A stretch of DNA of 64,000 nucleotides from Gammaproteobacteria bacterium (lineage in GTDB: Bacteria > Pseudomonadota > Gammaproteobacteria > Burkholderiales > Nitrosomonadaceae): contig CP054179.1 in NCBI GenBank assembly GCA_015709615.1, positions 3,162,001 to 3,226,000 of the forward strand, read 5' to 3'. Under the pieces are notes generated by a model that worked only from the letters and a program-made list of their open reading frames with translations, ran no database searches and had not been told where the DNA came from. The translations under genes and the position numbers were made by a program. Shown here piece by piece: positions 9,738-18,826 of the stretch. Each line of letters starts with the position of its first letter. Within the stretch, counting starts at the first letter, position 1.

Positions 9738-10634
9738 TTATAAATGCTCGAAATATGCCTCGAATTGCGACCGGACATCGCGGGGATTTTGCACAATAGA
9801 CTGAATCATTTGAAAAATCGGATATTTTTGTGTGTCCAATAGGCGATACCGGCGAATCATCTTTAGGGTATGCGGCCCCTCGCCGGAAATGTTGCCGGTT
9901 TCTTCGCGCGCCAGTTTGCGGCCTAGTTCATGATGATGCGAGCTTTCGCTGGTCGCCGTGGTGATCAAGTCGCCCAATCCCGCTAACTGATATGGACTAT
10001 CGGCCTGTCCACCCATCGCCAGCACAATTTGGCTAAGCTCACGCAGTGCCGCGGCGGCCAGAAACCCGCGCACGTTATCGCCGAGTTGCAGTTCATCGGC
10101 CATACCGAATGCCATCGCATAGACATTCTTTAAAATTACCGACCAGCTGATGCCATCGATGTCAAAAGTATGCTCGATATGCAGCCGGGTGTGACTGAAG
10201 CAGGTTTGCACAATGTTGAATGCGGCGGGATCGAGGCTGCCGAGTTGCGCAAATGCGTGCCGTCCTACGCGGATTTCCTCGGAAATCATCGGACCGTACA
10301 GCAGTGCATACGGTTGTTGCGTCCGCAGGTTTCCGGCAAAGATTTGCGCCGCTGTTTGCCCGGATTCATCGAGTCCTTTGGCGATGCTGATGCAAAGGCT
10401 GGTTTTTTTCAGCAGTGGTGCGATGTGTTGAACAACTTCGCGGTGCGGATTAACCGGCAGGCAAAATAACACGATGTCGGCATGCGCTGCGCTATCCTCC
10501 AAAGCGGCATAGAGATAATCGTTTTTGGGAAATTTCTCCCAGATACTCAGCCTATGCCGGTCTTTGAGCAGATATTCCATCGCATGCCCCATTTCGCCGT
10601 GACCCAGGACGAGAATTTGTAATGATACAGTCAT
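9738..10634 (-). CDS. NAD(P)H-dependent glycerol-3-phosphate dehydrogenase family protein
   Basis: A 298-residue GpsA-type dehydrogenase. The Rossmann motif is GHGEMG (residues 11-16); the substrate-site lysines appear to be K86 (SIAKGLDE) and K169 (VILKNVYAMAFG), and the C-terminal helical domain has LAGLGDLITTATSESSHHHELG. The N-terminus differs from the common GAWGTALA version and the protein is shorter than typical GpsA (about 330), so it may be a divergent paralog rather than the main enzyme of phospholipid backbone synthesis. It is monocistronic as far as can be seen. Confidence 0.8.
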   Translation of the reverse strand: MTVSLQILVLGHGEMGHAMEYLLKDRHRLSIWEKFPKNDYLYAALEDSAAHADIVLFCLPVNPHREVVQHIAPLLKKTSLCISIAKGLDESGQTAAQIFAGNLRTQQPYALLYGPMISEEIRVGRHAFAQLGSLDPAAFNIVQTCFSHTRLHIEHTFDIDGISWSVILKNVYAMAFGMADELQLGDNVRGFLAAAALRELSQIVLAMGGQADSPYQLAGLGDLITTATSESSHHHELGRKLAREETGNISGEGPHTLKMIRRYRLLDTQKYPIFQMIQSIVQNPRDVRSQFEAYFEHL

Positions 10635-11442
10635 AGTTAAAGCTCATGTATAGCGTTAATTCATGCTGATAATATAGTCTTTGGATGCGACAATTTGCCG
10701 CATTGTAAAAGAAAGCATTATCACCGAAAATCGGGCGGTCGGGCTTGTGAGAATTTTGGAATCGATTTTGTTTGTAGATTAATATTTGTAATCAGATGCA
10801 ATCTAAATCACTTTTCCGGATTGCATATTAAATGACCGGATGCAAACCGCAAAAACCTCATATGATGCTAACCATTCAACAACAGACTTCTATTCTGCAA
10901 CTCATACTGGCGCTGTTTAATACCGCGCCAGGCGCAATGAATCTGACAATCCTCGGTTTACAGCTACAGAATGGTCAATTATTGACCAATTTAGCGCAAT
11001 CCTTGGCGCAAAGTGCTTTATTCTTTGACAAACATTATCTCGTGCAACTAAGTCACACGGAATTTGCCACCTCATTTATCGACGATTTGGTTGGTAACCG
11101 TGCATCGGAAAGTGATAAAAATCTGATGGTTGATTTTATTGCGCACAAGCAAGCTAACGGCGCAACGCAAGGTGAAATCATTGCGGAAGTGACCGGTGCT
11201 TTGTCGTCTGTATCATTCTCAGATCCCAACTGGGGCAAAGCTTCGCTGCATTACAATACTCATAATGTATCCAGAGTCGTCAATCATTTGTTTGATAATA
11301 CATTTTCGCCGGCCAATAAAGCGGTGGTGGTCGATCATATGCTCACGCAGATATCTGCCGGTAAGACCTTCGGCGATATGGTCGTGTGGGTGGTCGATAC
11401 GATAGCGAGTGTTGATCGTGACAATGTAGTATGTAAGAAATC

Positions 11443-12255
11443 TCAGGGTTGTTTACAGAGAGGTTGATTGAAATAAGCGTTGAGTATTTCATAAGGGGTA
11501 GCATTATTCAAACTCTTATGAGGCTTAACGGTATTGTAGAAGTTAATGAAACGGAGAAGCTGAATGCGTCGATCGGCGCTGTCTTTAAAGTGAATCTTAC
11601 TGTGCCACATGTCCATCAGAGTACGGATGACCCGCTCAGCTTTCCCGTTGGTTTGAGGACGATTGACACGAGTAAACTTCTGACCGATACCGTGTTGCCT
11701 GCAAACTTTGACAAAAGCATGATCGTCAGTTCCTTTAAATTCCGTGCCGTTATCGGAATAAGTGCAATCGATTTGATAAGGACATTGGGCAACAGTAGCG
11801 ATGAGAAAGCAAGCGGCGCTGTATTGAGTTTTATCGGGGAAGATATCGGCATACAATTCCCTGGAGAAATCATCGATGGCCACAAACAGGTACTCGCGAG
11901 GTTTATTGGCAGACTGTCCTTTCAATAATGGAAGCCGCTTGGTATCGAGGTGAACGAGCTCGCCCGGATAAGATTTGTTATAGCGCTTCGCTTCGCGCTT
12001 GAGACGTTCCTGGATGGTTTGCTCTACTTTAGCCAAACGTTTGAGGCCATACTGCAGTGTCTTGAAGCGCTGATTGGTACTGCTACGCGGAGTAAATTCC
12101 TGGAGTCTGGCTCGTTTCAGTACGTCATAAATCGTTGGCCGGCTGACGTGAAAGTATTCTGCCAGCTGAACTACCTTCCACAGCCGGGTTTGATACAGCC
12201 GCCAGATTTCCTGACGATCCAATAATGTTAAACGAGTGCGTTTGTGTATGTTCAT
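11443..12255 (-). CDS. IS481-family DDE transposase
   Basis: A 270-residue transposase. The N-terminal HTH (about residues 12-50, LAEYFHVSRPTIYDVLKRAR) should bind the terminal repeats; the rve-type catalytic core has D104 (HLDTKRLP), D168 (YSDNGTEFKG) and E207 (TNGKAERVIRTL), so the DDE triad is intact. The stop codon falls within the left terminal repeat. The start ATG (12253-12255) sits just after a hairpin whose loop carries the AGGA ribosome-binding sequence. The full length suggests a functional enzyme. Confidence 0.93.
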   Translation of the reverse strand: MNIHKRTRLTLLDRQEIWRLYQTRLWKVVQLAEYFHVSRPTIYDVLKRARLQEFTPRSSTNQRFKTLQYGLKRLAKVEQTIQERLKREAKRYNKSYPGELVHLDTKRLPLLKGQSANKPREYLFVAIDDFSRELYADIFPDKTQYSAACFLIATVAQCPYQIDCTYSDNGTEFKGTDDHAFVKVCRQHGIGQKFTRVNRPQTNGKAERVIRTLMDMWHSKIHFKDSADRRIQLLRFINFYNTVKPHKSLNNATPYEILNAYFNQPLCKQP

Positions 12256-12257
12256 CT

Positions 12258-12279
12258 ACAGTATTCTCCTGAATACTGT
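12258..12279 (-). promoter_or_regulatory. hairpin presenting the transposase ribosome-binding site in its loop
   Basis: A perfect 9-bp inverted repeat (ACAGTATTC / GAATACTGT) with a four-base loop lies immediately before the transposase ATG. On the transposase strand the loop reads AGGA, so the Shine-Dalgarno sequence lies in the loop and the start codon follows three bases after the stem. Such a structure could modulate transposase translation; that is inference from the sequence. Confidence 0.6.
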
Positions 12280-12777
12280 AAACAACGCTAGAAATTCTTA
12301 CATGTAGTATGGGGAAGTGCGGCGGCGCTTTTAAGCAACCGCACCGAGGTTGCCAAATATTACTCGATTGACCGGGCGGGCATTGCGATCGATCATGTGC
12401 TTCTGCAAAAAATTTTGGCGGAAGTTACGGTTGATGCCCGTACGATTGTGACCGCCAAAGCTGCGATCGATAACTTGCTCAGTGATGGCGGTGCTTTTGC
12501 CAGTCATTCTGATGGCGATTTGCGCTTGGATGAGGTGCTGAAAATGCAAAAACGTAATGTATCATCCATGCCGCAAGGAAAAACAAAGTCGACCGAAGTG
12601 GCGATTTGATCGCAGGCAGCATTGACCTTTGCAGCATTCGACATAAACTCGAATTACCCCGGAGCTTATTAATTTTCCCGCGAAGAAAAGAATCTTTTTA
12701 TTCTATTTTTGGTACTATTTGCCAGCAGCATTCAGCATAAAAAAGTTTCTGATCCGTTGTTGAAAGGTAAATAGTCC

Positions 12778-14010
12778 ATGTCCCGCATTGAAGCCGTATT
12801 TCAAAATTCGCAAGGTCAATCGTTATCCGGCTTGCTGGAAATGCCATCCGGCGCGGTCAAGTCGTACGCGCTGTTCGCGCATTGTTTTACCTGCTCCAAA
12901 GACAATCCGGCGGCGGCACGGATTGCGCTGGCTTTGGCAGATCGCGGTATCGCGGTATTGCGTTTCGATTTTACCGGCCTCGGCAATAGCCAAGGGGATT
13001 TCTCGAATACCAATTTCTCCTCCAACTTGCAGGATTTATTAGCCGCGGCGCGTTATCTGGAGCAGCACTATGCCGCTCCGGCGTTGCTGATCGGGCACAG
13101 CCTGGGCGGTGCGGCTGTGCTGGCGGTCGCTCAAGATCTGCCCTCGGTCAAAGCGGTGACCACCATCGGCGCACCGGCGACAGCCGCGCATGTCAAGCAT
13201 TTGTTCGTCGATTCTTACCGGAAATTGCAAAATGAAGAGTCGGTGCAAGTCGAATTGGCGGGAAGAAGTTTTAAGATACGGCGCCAATTCATCGACGACT
13301 TGGAACAATACAATTCAGTAGCGCATATCGGTGCGCTAAGGAAAGCGTTATTGATATTTCATTCACCGTTGGATGAAATCGTTTCTATCGACGAAGCGGG
13401 GCGAATCTTTGCCGCGGCCAAACACCCGAAGAGCTTTGTGTCGCTCGATCATGCCGATCATTTACTTTCCAATCCGCACGATTCTCATTATGTCGCGGAA
13501 GTTTTATCCGCCTGGGCCGGCCGTTATCTGAAAACCGCTCAGGCTCCGGCCAAAACAGATGGAGTTCAGCAGCCAGCCGTTGAACCGGGCAGTGTGATCG
13601 TGCGCGAAAGCGATAAAAAATTCACCCGCGAAATTCTGACACCGAATCACCGCTTGATTAGTGATGAACCCATCGCATTGGGCGGCGCCGATCTTGGGCT
13701 CAATCCCTACGAATTGTTGCTCGCGGCATTGGGTAGTTGCACTTCGATGACGCTGCGTATGTATGCGAATCACAAGCAAATTGATTTGCAGGATATTCAT
13801 GTCGAATTGCATCACAGCCGGATTCATGCCGAAGACTGCGGCGGTTGCGAAAAGCAGAAAACGCAGATCGATGTCATTACGCGCAAAATTCAACTGAGCG
13901 GCAATCTGAGCGAGCAGCAACGAAACCGCTTGCTGGAAATCGCCAATCAATGTCCGGTGCACAAAACGCTGAACAGCAAGATACAAATAGAAACCCGTCT
14001 GGTGGATTAG
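12778..14010 (+). CDS. alpha/beta hydrolase - OsmC family fusion protein
   Basis: A 410-residue bifunctional protein. The N-terminal serine hydrolase (about 1-250) has nucleophile S108 in IGHSLGGA, with acid and base candidates D199 (HSPLDEIV) and H227 (LDHADHLL). The C-terminal OsmC-like domain (about 275-410) keeps the two redox cysteines of organic hydroperoxide reductases, C321 (ALGSCTSMT) and C392 (NQCPVHKTL). The fusion is known in many proteobacteria; the hydrolase substrate is unknown. A likely role is removal of organic peroxides coupled to ester or thioester cleavage. It is followed after 7 bp by the Hsp15 gene, suggesting cotranscription. Confidence 0.92.
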   Translation: MSRIEAVFQNSQGQSLSGLLEMPSGAVKSYALFAHCFTCSKDNPAAARIALALADRGIAVLRFDFTGLGNSQGDFSNTNFSSNLQDLLAAARYLEQHYAAPALLIGHSLGGAAVLAVAQDLPSVKAVTTIGAPATAAHVKHLFVDSYRKLQNEESVQVELAGRSFKIRRQFIDDLEQYNSVAHIGALRKALLIFHSPLDEIVSIDEAGRIFAAAKHPKSFVSLDHADHLLSNPHDSHYVAEVLSAWAGRYLKTAQAPAKTDGVQQPAVEPGSVIVRESDKKFTREILTPNHRLISDEPIALGGADLGLNPYELLLAALGSCTSMTLRMYANHKQIDLQDIHVELHHSRIHAEDCGGCEKQKTQIDVITRKIQLSGNLSEQQRNRLLEIANQCPVHKTLNSKIQIETRLVD

Positions 14011-14017
14011 CTTCGCT

Positions 14018-14419
14018 ATGCAATCGGACGATACTGTAGAAAAATTCCGCATCGACAAATGGCTGTTTGCAGCGCGTTTCTTCAAAACACGTTCATTGGC
14101 CGCCGAAGCGATCGAACGCGGCCGGGTAACCGTGAATGATCAAAGGGTTAAACCGGCCAAAGTGCTCGCTGTCGGAGATAGATTAACTATTCGCATTAAT
14201 AATTATCAGTATGATGTTGAAGTATTGGGATTATCCAATAAAAGAGGATCCGCACCGGTAGCTCAGCAGTTGTACCGTGAAACCGATGAAAGCCGGGAAA
14301 AGCGGGAGTTGCTGGCAGCCCGCTTAAAAGCGCAGCCGCAGCCGTGTTACACCAGAGGGCGGCCAACTAAGCGCGACCGGCGCGAAATCGAGCGGTTCAT
14401 TTCCAATCACGACGAATAA
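14018..14419 (+). CDS. hslR: S4-domain RNA-binding heat-shock protein Hsp15
   Basis: A 133-residue protein with an N-terminal S4 RNA-binding domain (about residues 10-70, FRIDKWLFAARFFKTRSLA through VNDQRVKPAK) and a basic C-terminal tail (RGRPTKRDRREIERF), the layout of Hsp15. Hsp15 binds 50S subunits carrying stalled nascent chains and helps recycle them after heat stress. It starts 7 bp after the hydrolase-OsmC gene. Confidence 0.9.
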   Translation: MQSDDTVEKFRIDKWLFAARFFKTRSLAAEAIERGRVTVNDQRVKPAKVLAVGDRLTIRINNYQYDVEVLGLSNKRGSAPVAQQLYRETDESREKRELLAARLKAQPQPCYTRGRPTKRDRREIERFISNHDE

Positions 14420-14445
14420 TAGAATATTAAAATCCGGGAAAAAAT

Positions 14446-15231
14446 ATGAGCAATGACACTTTCAATTTAAACAAAGAGCAATTGATTCAACAATCGTTCG
14501 TGCAAATGGATAAGCATTTGCAAGGCGCCAATTACACGCAAGCGCAAAAGCTGGCGCTCACGTGCCGGATTCTGTTTGATAACGGTCACGATTCCGGGCT
14601 GGCGGGACAAATCACCGCGCGCGGCGAACAACCGGGGACTTATTTGACGCAGCGCCTGGGGTTTGGCTTTGATGAAATTTGCGCGGGTAATTTACTGCTC
14701 GTCAATGAAGATTTACAGGTTTTGCAAGGCGACGGCATGGCTAATCCGGCCAATCGTTTTCATTCCTGGCTGTATCGCGCCCGGCCCGATGTGCAATGCA
14801 TTATCCACACGCATGCGGTGCATACTGCCGCGCTCAGCATGCTCGAAACCCCGCTGGAAATATCGCATATGGATAATTGCGTACTGTACGACGATGTGGC
14901 TTTCCTGCCTAAATGGCCCGGTGTGCCGGTCGGCAATGAAGAAGGCGAATTGATTGCCAAAGCCATTGGCAACAAACATGCGTTATTGCTGGCGCATCAC
15001 GGCTTGTTGATCGCCAGCTCGAGTATTGAGGAAGGCTGCATTCTGGCGCTCGCCTTTGAACGCGCGGCGCGCATGCAGTTGCTGGCGGCTTCCGCCGGAA
15101 CCATTCAGCCGATTGACCCCGATCTGGGCCGGGAAGCGCGCGACTGGATTTTGCGCGGACAGCGCAGCGCCGTGGCTTTCGCTTACTACGCGCGGCGTAC
15201 TCTGAGAAAGGGCGCCGATTGTTTGCAATAA
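14446..15231 (+). CDS. class II aldolase/adducin family protein
   Basis: A 261-residue member of the class II aldolase family, zinc-dependent lyases acting on sugar phosphates or related hydroxy-acids. Zinc-ligand candidates are H121 and H123 (IIHTHAVHTAALS) and H184 (LLAHHGLL). The substrate cannot be predicted; related proteins are annotated only as family members. A RBS-like AGGG-poor but A-rich leader (GGGAAAAAAT) precedes the ATG. A hairpin with a T-run directly follows the stop. Confidence 0.85.
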   Translation: MSNDTFNLNKEQLIQQSFVQMDKHLQGANYTQAQKLALTCRILFDNGHDSGLAGQITARGEQPGTYLTQRLGFGFDEICAGNLLLVNEDLQVLQGDGMANPANRFHSWLYRARPDVQCIIHTHAVHTAALSMLETPLEISHMDNCVLYDDVAFLPKWPGVPVGNEEGELIAKAIGNKHALLLAHHGLLIASSSIEEGCILALAFERAARMQLLAASAGTIQPIDPDLGREARDWILRGQRSAVAFAYYARRTLRKGADCLQ

Positions 15232-15282
15232 ATCATGCGTTGGGGGATATTCCATTGTCAGGAAAATGGCGCATGATTTTTC
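15230..15282 (+). terminator. rho-independent terminator after the aldolase gene
   Basis: The arms AAATCATGCG (15230-15239) and CGCATGATTT (15270-15279) form a perfect 10-bp stem, followed by more T residues. The loop contains a smaller inner stem (CCATT / AATGG). The left arm overlaps the TAA stop of the aldolase gene. Confidence 0.7.
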
Positions 15283-15569
15283 CTCACTAATCCAACGGCC
15301 GATCCGGTTCGCGGATCATATTACCGGTGCCGGTTGCAATTACCGCTAAATTTTAAAGAGATCCGCAAGCCCGGGTTGCGATGATTTGAATACCCCTATA
15401 AAAACCACGTAATCCTACCGTTAACTCACCGACTGAAAAATGCACAATATACACATTTCTTTTTCGGCTGGGATTTCAATCTGAAACCCGGATTAATCGA
15501 TCCGATCTTGATGGCAGGGGCCGGATTTAAAGATATAAGTAATTTCTCTACTTTTTATATTGAATCTTT
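15283..15569. other. intergenic region without recognised gene
   Basis: This stretch between the aldolase terminator and the HD-GYP gene has no credible reading frame. It includes a small GATCCG / CGGATC hairpin near 15301-15320 and becomes AT-rich just before the HD-GYP start. I saw no tRNA fold, no recognisable riboswitch and no consensus sigma-28 site. Confidence 0.5.
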
Positions 15570-16778
15570 ATGATAAAGAAAGTGCAAGCAAGCGATGTCC
15601 GGTTGGGGATGTACATTCATGCGATCCGCGGTAATTGGCTGGAGCATCCGTTTTGGAAAAAATCATTCAAGCTGGAGCAGCAAAAAGACTTGGATAAGCT
15701 TGTAAGCTGTGATCTGGATGAGATATGGATCGATACCAGCAAAGGGCTTGACGTTGCCGGCGATAAAAAGATTCATACGGAAAGTCCTCAGCCTGCAAAG
15801 CCGATCATTAACAGCACGCCGCCGCCAGTCAAGAAACCCGTGGCGCGGGTTTCGATGGAAGAAGAATTGGATACCGCCAAGAAAATCCAAAAGAAAGCCA
15901 AAGAAGCGGTGACTTCGATGTTTAGCGAGGTGCGCATGGGAAAAGCGCTTGAAATCGAAGGCGCGGAGTCGCTGGTCGAAGAAATCAATCAATCGATGGA
16001 ACGCAACCCGAATGCACTACTGACATTGATCCGGCTGAAAACTGTCAATGAGTACACCTACATGCACTCGGTTGCGGTTTGCATGCTGATGGTGGCACTG
16101 GGAAGACAGTTGGGGCTGGATGAAGCGCAGATCAAACAGGCGGGCACAGCCGGATTGTTGCACGACATCGGAAAAATGGTGATTCCGAACGAGGTGCTGA
16201 ACAAACCGGGTCAATTGACCGACGAAGAGTTTGCCGTCATGAAAAGCCACCCGGAGCGCGGCTGGGAAATTCTCAAATCCTGTTATCAAGTGCATGAAAC
16301 GGCTCTGGATGTGTGTTTACACCATCACGAACGCGTCGATGGCAAAGGTTATCCGAAAAAACTATCCGGTGAGGCGTTGACACTGTTTGCCCGCATGGGA
16401 GCGGTGTGCGATGTATACGATGCGATTTCTTCCGATCGCTGCTACAAACCCGCCTGGTCACCGGCGGAATCGATACGCAAAATGGCTTCGTGGAAGGATG
16501 GGCATTTCGATGAAACCGTGTTTCAAGCTTTTGTGAAAACAATCGGCATCTATCCAAGTGGCACCTTGTTGAAACTTAAATCCGGGCGATTGGGGGTGGT
16601 GATGGAGCAATCCACGAAAAAATTAACCACGCCTATCATTAAAACGTTCTTTTCGACACGCGCCAATGCGCATATTCCGGTTGAGATTCTGGATTTATCC
16701 AAAGGCACCGACGGCATAGAAAAAATTGAGGACCCGGTTCAATGGGGATTTGACATCAATAAAATACAAGGGATATGA
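15570..16778 (+). CDS. HD-GYP domain cyclic-di-GMP phosphodiesterase (DUF3391-HD-GYP)
   Basis: A 402-residue protein with an N-terminal DUF3391 domain (about 1-125, beginning VQASDVRLGMYIHAI) and a C-terminal HD-GYP domain (about 150-345). Metal and catalytic motifs are intact: H168 region TYMHSVAV, HD at 198-199 in GLLHDIGKMVIP, and HHERVDGKGYPKKL with the GYP triad near 260-262. Proteins of this type hydrolyse cyclic-di-GMP to pGpG/GMP and so influence motility and biofilm formation. No signal peptide. The gene stands alone. Confidence 0.93.
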   Translation: MIKKVQASDVRLGMYIHAIRGNWLEHPFWKKSFKLEQQKDLDKLVSCDLDEIWIDTSKGLDVAGDKKIHTESPQPAKPIINSTPPPVKKPVARVSMEEELDTAKKIQKKAKEAVTSMFSEVRMGKALEIEGAESLVEEINQSMERNPNALLTLIRLKTVNEYTYMHSVAVCMLMVALGRQLGLDEAQIKQAGTAGLLHDIGKMVIPNEVLNKPGQLTDEEFAVMKSHPERGWEILKSCYQVHETALDVCLHHHERVDGKGYPKKLSGEALTLFARMGAVCDVYDAISSDRCYKPAWSPAESIRKMASWKDGHFDETVFQAFVKTIGIYPSGTLLKLKSGRLGVVMEQSTKKLTTPIIKTFFSTRANAHIPVEILDLSKGTDGIEKIEDPVQWGFDINKIQGI

Positions 16779-16859
16779 AGGGTTCCGTGACCTTGATCAA
16801 TACAGTGCAAGCGGAAATATTTATACTGCAAAAAATAATCCATGTGAAGAGGACTGATA

Positions 16860-18101
16860 GTGATGACCGGTAAATACCAGAAAATACAGAACGTGCTTGT
16901 TGTTACCTCGTTTTTATTGATAACGGCGCCGCTGAACGCAACCGCCGATGCGGTAACCGACTGGAATCAGCGCGCGGGCGATATTGTGGTGAACGCCAAG
17001 ATCGGGCCGTTACCGGCCGAACGGGCGCTGGCGATTGTGCAAGCATCCGTTTACGAGGCGGTCAATGCGATTACCCAACGCTATGCGGTGCAGGATACAA
17101 AATTGCAAGCCGCGCCAGGTGCGTCGGTTGAAGCGGCGGTAGCCGCGGCGAATCGTGCGGCGTTGACCCAACTGGTGCCGTCGCAACAATCGGCGATCGA
17201 TCACATCTATCAAGCCGCATTGGCCGTGATTGCCGACGGAGAGAGCAAGGCCGGCGGCATCGCCGTGGGTGAAAAAGCAGCGCAAGCGATCCTGGCATTA
17301 CGCGCCGGTGATGGCGCGGCTGCCGGTGAGTCTTACCGTCCTTTCACGAAAGCGGGCGTCTATGTGTCCACAGTGATTCCCGAAGCGCCGCAGTGGATGC
17401 ACCGCAAGCCTTGGCTGATGTCGCAACCGGCGCAATTCCGCCCGGCCCCGCCGCCGGAATTGGGCAGCGAATTATGGGCGCGCGATTATAACGAAGTTAA
17501 GGTGCTCGGCGCCAAGAATAGCCGGGAAAGAAGCGCGGAACAAACCGCCATCGCCCGTTTCTGGGAAGAAGTCATGCCGCCGATTTACCACGGTGTTGTA
17601 CGTTCGGTCGCCAATATGCCGGGCAGGGAAATTACCCAAAACGCCCGCTTGTTTGCCGCCGTGACGCAAGCTTCGGACGATGGACTGATCGCCGTATTCG
17701 ACGCCAAATATCATTACGGCTTCTGGCGGCCGGTGACGGCGATCCGCAACGCGGATATCGACGGTAATGACGCAACCGAGCGCGATGCTGCGTGGCTGCC
17801 ATTTATAGATACACCGATGCATCCGGAATATCCTTGCGCACACTGCATCGTTTCCGCTGCCGTCGGCACGGTACTGCAAATCGAAATCGGCGACGGTCAA
17901 ACACCGCTGCTGACAACGACCAGCACTGCTGCGGGTGGCGTGGCGCGCAGCTGGACCAATCTGAGCGATTTCATGCAAGAAGTTGCCGACGCGCGTATTT
18001 ACGACGGTGTGCATTACCGTAATTCCGGCAAAGTGGGTTCCGAGATGGGGCGGAAAATCGCCAATCTGGCTGCTGAGAAATACGCATTGAAAACAAAGTA
18101 A
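16860..18101 (+). CDS. secreted vanadium-dependent haloperoxidase/PAP2-type phosphatase family protein
   Basis: A 413-residue protein with a signal peptide (about residues 1-30, ending NATADA) and a helical PAP2/haloperoxidase core. Phosphate- or vanadate-binding candidates are K283 and R290 (KYHYGFWRP), H328 within PEYPCAHC, and R379 and H385 (ARIYDGVHYRNS). The canonical PSGH motif is here PCAH. Family members are vanadium haloperoxidases or acid phosphatases; sequence alone cannot choose between them. Start is GTG 16860 or the ATG three bases later; GAAGAGGA lies upstream. It is predicted to be periplasmic. Confidence 0.85.
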   Translation: MMTGKYQKIQNVLVVTSFLLITAPLNATADAVTDWNQRAGDIVVNAKIGPLPAERALAIVQASVYEAVNAITQRYAVQDTKLQAAPGASVEAAVAAANRAALTQLVPSQQSAIDHIYQAALAVIADGESKAGGIAVGEKAAQAILALRAGDGAAAGESYRPFTKAGVYVSTVIPEAPQWMHRKPWLMSQPAQFRPAPPPELGSELWARDYNEVKVLGAKNSRERSAEQTAIARFWEEVMPPIYHGVVRSVANMPGREITQNARLFAAVTQASDDGLIAVFDAKYHYGFWRPVTAIRNADIDGNDATERDAAWLPFIDTPMHPEYPCAHCIVSAAVGTVLQIEIGDGQTPLLTTTSTAAGGVARSWTNLSDFMQEVADARIYDGVHYRNSGKVGSEMGRKIANLAAEKYALKTK

Positions 18102-18130
18102 ACCGGAAAAATCCAGTGGCGTGCAAGGCT

Positions 18131-18796
18131 TCAGCTTTTCTGGAAAATCAAATCCCATACGCCATGGCCAAGCTTGATCCCTCTTTGTTCAAACTTGGTC
18201 AATGGCCGGTAATCCGGCCGTGGCGCATACTCCGTTGCGGTATTGCTGAGCTGCGGCTCCTGACTCAGCACCTGCAAAATTTGCATGGCATAGTCTTCCC
18301 AATCGGTCGCAACGTGAAGATACCCCCCCGGTTTCAAATGGCTGCATAAGCGGGCAACGAATGCCGGCTGAATCAGTCTGCGCTTGTGATGCCGGGCTTT
18401 CGGCCAGGGATCGGGGAAAAAGATGTGTATGCCGTCCAGGCACGCGGAGGGCAACATATGCTGCAACACCGCCACGGCATCATGTTGGATGATGCGCAGA
18501 TTCGTCAAACCGTGCTGTTCGATTTGATTGAGCAGGCTGCCCACGCCGGGCGTATGTACTTCGATGCCCAGATAATCGTTTTCCGGATGCGATTGCGCGA
18601 TGATCGCGGTACTTTCCCCCATGCCGAACCCGATTTCCAGAATTTTAGGCGCTGGACGGCCAAACACCTGATCCAGATCGAGCAGGTTCTCGCTGAATGG
18701 AATGCCGTAGGTGGGCAGCAACATTTCGCAGGCGCGGCGTTGCGCGTTGGAAACGCGTCCTTGGCGAAGAACAAAACTGCGGATGGATTGTTGCAT
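18131..18796 (-). CDS. trmB: tRNA (guanine-N7-)-methyltransferase
   Basis: A 221-residue SAM-dependent enzyme making m7G46 in tRNA variable loops. Motifs: RSFVLRQGR at the N-terminus, the SAM loop EIGFGMGESTA, IFFPDPWPKARHHKRRL, and a C-terminal TKFEQRGIKLGHGVWDL. The ATG at 18794-18796 is chosen because the family begins just before RSFVxRQGR; a TTG six codons upstream is possible. It lies 30 bp after thiG on the same strand. Convergent with the haloperoxidase gene. Confidence 0.93.
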   Translation of the reverse strand: MQQSIRSFVLRQGRVSNAQRRACEMLLPTYGIPFSENLLDLDQVFGRPAPKILEIGFGMGESTAIIAQSHPENDYLGIEVHTPGVGSLLNQIEQHGLTNLRIIQHDAVAVLQHMLPSACLDGIHIFFPDPWPKARHHKRRLIQPAFVARLCSHLKPGGYLHVATDWEDYAMQILQVLSQEPQLSNTATEYAPRPDYRPLTKFEQRGIKLGHGVWDLIFQKS

Positions 18797-18826
18797 GAAT
18801 TCAGGGGGTGGCAATAGCCAAACCGG

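Larger units (their letters stand above)
11432..12302 (-). mobile_element. complete IS481-family insertion sequence (871 bp)
   Basis: The element is bounded by 27-bp imperfect terminal inverted repeats (11432-11458 and 12276-12302), both beginning TGTAAGAA and ending TTGTTTACAG when read inward, with the TGT...ACA termini usual for IS481-type elements. It is flanked by direct 7-bp copies of TGTAGTA at 11425-11431 and 12303-12309, the target-site duplication. One full-length transposase gene fills the element. Intact ends, intact target duplication and a clean reading frame suggest a recent and possibly still mobile copy. Confidence 0.93.
10862..12609 (+). pseudogene. S-layer/adhesin-like N-terminal domain protein, disrupted by an IS481-family element
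   Basis: Two halves of one gene lie either side of an IS. The 5' part (10862-11431) starts MMLTIQQQTSILQLILAL and resembles the N-terminal domain of S-layer or DUF4214-type secreted proteins: Ala/Asn-rich helices, DLVGNRASESDKNLMVDF and VTGALSSVSFSDPNWGKA. The 3' part (12310-12609) reads WGSAAALLSNRTEVAKYYS through to a TGA at 12607-12609. Removing the IS and one copy of the 7-bp target duplication joins them in frame (DNVV-WGSAAAL) into a protein of about 288 residues. No strong ribosome-binding site precedes the ATGATG at 10862. The family assignment comes from pattern recognition; the native function is unknown. Confidence 0.75.

Noticed and set aside
15283..15569. Cyclic-di-GMP riboswitch before the HD-GYP gene
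   Set aside because: No GEMM-type conserved loops were seen; only an unrelated small hairpin.
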